From an uncultured Clostridia bacterium (lineage in GTDB: Bacteria > Bacillota > Clostridia > Christensenellales > Borkfalkiaceae), in assembly GCA_905235815.1 (NCBI GenBank), contig CAJOMT010000119.1, positions 1 to 6,367 on the forward strand: a stretch of DNA of 6,367 bases, given 5' to 3'. The notes under the pieces are model-generated. The model saw only the letters and a program-made list of their open reading frames with translations. It ran no database searches and had not been told where the DNA came from. Both the position numbers and the translations under genes were made by a program. This document shows positions 5,451 to 6,367 of this stretch, one piece after another; position 1 is the stretch's first letter; each line of letters starts with the position of its first letter.

Positions 5451-5993
5451 ATGGCAAAAAAAGTAATTATTATATCAACAAGTCCGAGGAAAAACAGCAA
5501 TTCCAATGCGCTTGCGGAAAATTTCGCAAAAGGCGCAGCGGACGCAGGTAACGATGTGGAACTCATATCGCTTATAGGTAAAAAAATAGATTTTTGTAAG
5601 GGGTGTTTCGCTTGTCAAAAAATCGGTCACTGCATTATCAAGGACGACGCCATAGAAATTGAGCAAAAAGTTTTGCATGCAGACGTAGTCGTCTGGGCAA
5701 CGCCGATTTACTACTATGAGATGTCGGGGCAAATGAAGGTTATGATAGACCGCTTGAATCCGCTATTTTCAAAGGATTATCAATTCAGAGACGTATATCT
5801 TCTCGCTTGTGCGGCGGAAGATGAAGAATATGTACCGCAAAAGGCAATCGAAGGCGTCAAAGGCTGGGTAGATTGCTTTGAAAAAGCCGAGTTTAAGGAC
5901 TATGTATTTTGCGGCGGCGTAAACGACGCAGGAGATATTGCGGGCAACGAAAAGTTGCAAGCGGCTTATAATATGGGCTATTCTTTAAGGTGA
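5451..5993 (+). CDS. Iron-sulfur flavoprotein-like NAD(P)H-dependent FMN reductase
   Basis: The 180-residue protein has a flavodoxin-like fold of the NADPH-dependent FMN reductase family. Strand KKVIIIST (3-10) leads into the FMN phosphate-binding loop STSPRKNSNS (9-18). TPIYYYEMSGQMKVMIDRL (84-102) is the conserved flavin-contact and dimer region. A compact cysteine motif, C49-x2-C52-x2-C55-x5-C61 (CKGCFACQKIGHC), has the spacing that holds a 4Fe-4S cluster in archaeal iron-sulfur flavoproteins. Cluster binding here is inferred. The expected role is cytosolic electron transfer to flavin, quinone or another small acceptor. The gene is third in the MarR operon, 14 nt after the cyclophilin-like gene and 7 nt before the hydrolase, so a function in redox stress or xenobiotic reduction is plausible but not shown. 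Confidence 0.88.
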   Translation: MAKKVIIISTSPRKNSNSNALAENFAKGAADAGNDVELISLIGKKIDFCKGCFACQKIGHCIIKDDAIEIEQKVLHADVVVWATPIYYYEMSGQMKVMIDRLNPLFSKDYQFRDVYLLACAAEDEEYVPQKAIEGVKGWVDCFEKAEFKDYVFCGGVNDAGDIAGNEKLQAAYNMGYSLR

Positions 5994-6000
5994 ATTTAAA

Positions 6001-6367
6001 ATGGAAAAAATCGTTCAAAAGGCAAGTAAAATACAAAAAGAGAACCTTTCCCTCGTTTCTGTGTGGGATAAAACTTTTCCGCAATCGGACAAAGTTGAAC
6101 ACGAAAAGGTAACGTTCGTCAATCGTTACGGAATTACTCTTGCGGCGGATATGTACGTTCCGAAAAGTGCGCAAGAAAGACTTCCGGCAATTGCGGTAAG
6201 CGGGCCGTTCGGCGCAGTCAAAGAACAATGCAGCGGACTGTATGCGCAAACGCTTGCCGAAAGAGGTTTCTTAACCATCGCCTTCGACCCGTCATTTACC
6301 GGTGAGAGCGGCGGTCAACCCCGATATATGGCGTCACCAGATATCAACACCGAGGACTTTATGGCGG
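6001..6367 (+). CDS. Alpha/beta hydrolase, dienelactone hydrolase-like (C-terminus outside window)
   Basis: The first 122 residues are present and the frame is still open at the window edge. The start is supported by AAGGTGA 7 nt upstream, in which the TGA is the stop codon of the flavoprotein gene. Features of bacterial alpha/beta hydrolases seen are FVNRYGITLAADMYVP (39-54, first strands), LPAIAVSGPFGAVKEQ (61-76, oxyanion-hole loop), YAQTLAERGFLTIAFD (81-96) and PSFTGESGGQPR (97-108). The nucleophile Ser and the Asp/His of the triad would lie to the right of the window. It may hydrolyse small esters or lactones in the cytosol. As the fourth gene of the MarR operon it may process a compound linked to the inducer. 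Substrate is unknown. Confidence 0.88.
   Translation, partial: MEKIVQKASKIQKENLSLVSVWDKTFPQSDKVEHEKVTFVNRYGITLAADMYVPKSAQERLPAIAVSGPFGAVKEQCSGLYAQTLAERGFLTIAFDPSFTGESGGQPRYMASPDINTEDFMA

Noticed and set aside
4458..5960. Minus-strand open frames opposite the MarR operon
   Set aside because: They are antisense to well-supported family genes and have no ribosome binding sites or recognisable domains.

Overview
The window looks like a piece of chromosome from a low- to moderate-GC Bacillota, most likely an uncultured gut Clostridia. This is an inference from three things: strong AGGAGG-type ribosome binding sites, near-consensus sigma-A promoters (TTGACA-17-TATAAT), and the gene families (Big_2-type surface lipoprotein, DeoR and MarR regulators, clostridial-type flavoprotein and hydrolase). 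No RNA genes, CRISPR arrays or insertion sequences were seen.

Left part (1-2337, minus strand): 779 codons of an open frame that runs off the left edge. It encodes a large surface lipoprotein with a lipobox, two bacterial Ig-like (Big_2-type) domains, a glycine/asparagine-rich presumed beta-helix, another Ig-like stretch, and a large module that occurs twice. Its promoter and ribosome binding site lie in 2338-2451.

Middle part (2452-4400): a divergent pair. The minus-strand gene is a sugar phosphate isomerase/epimerase of the xylose-isomerase-like TIM-barrel type. The plus-strand gene is a DeoR-family regulator that is broken in its DNA-binding helix-turn-helix: about 17 nt are missing relative to the family, which shifts the frame. 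The intergenic region carries a consensus promoter in each direction. A perfect 10-bp inverted repeat overlaps the regulator's own -10 box and is probably its operator. A strong hairpin terminator follows the regulator.

Right part (4465-6367, plus strand): a tight operon with a perfect promoter and two copies of a TACGAAATCGTA palindrome. It encodes a MarR-family repressor, a lipoprotein with a cyclophilin-like domain, an iron-sulfur-flavoprotein-like NAD(P)H/FMN reductase, and the start of an alpha/beta hydrolase that runs off the right edge. The layout suggests a self-repressed, ligand-induced redox or detoxification operon. The inducer and substrate cannot be read from the sequence.

The points most worth a second look are the frameshifted DeoR gene with its intact operator, the paired MarR operators, a near-perfect internal Shine-Dalgarno and in-frame ATG in the cyclophilin-like lipoprotein (possible cytosolic isoform), and the duplicated module in the big surface lipoprotein.
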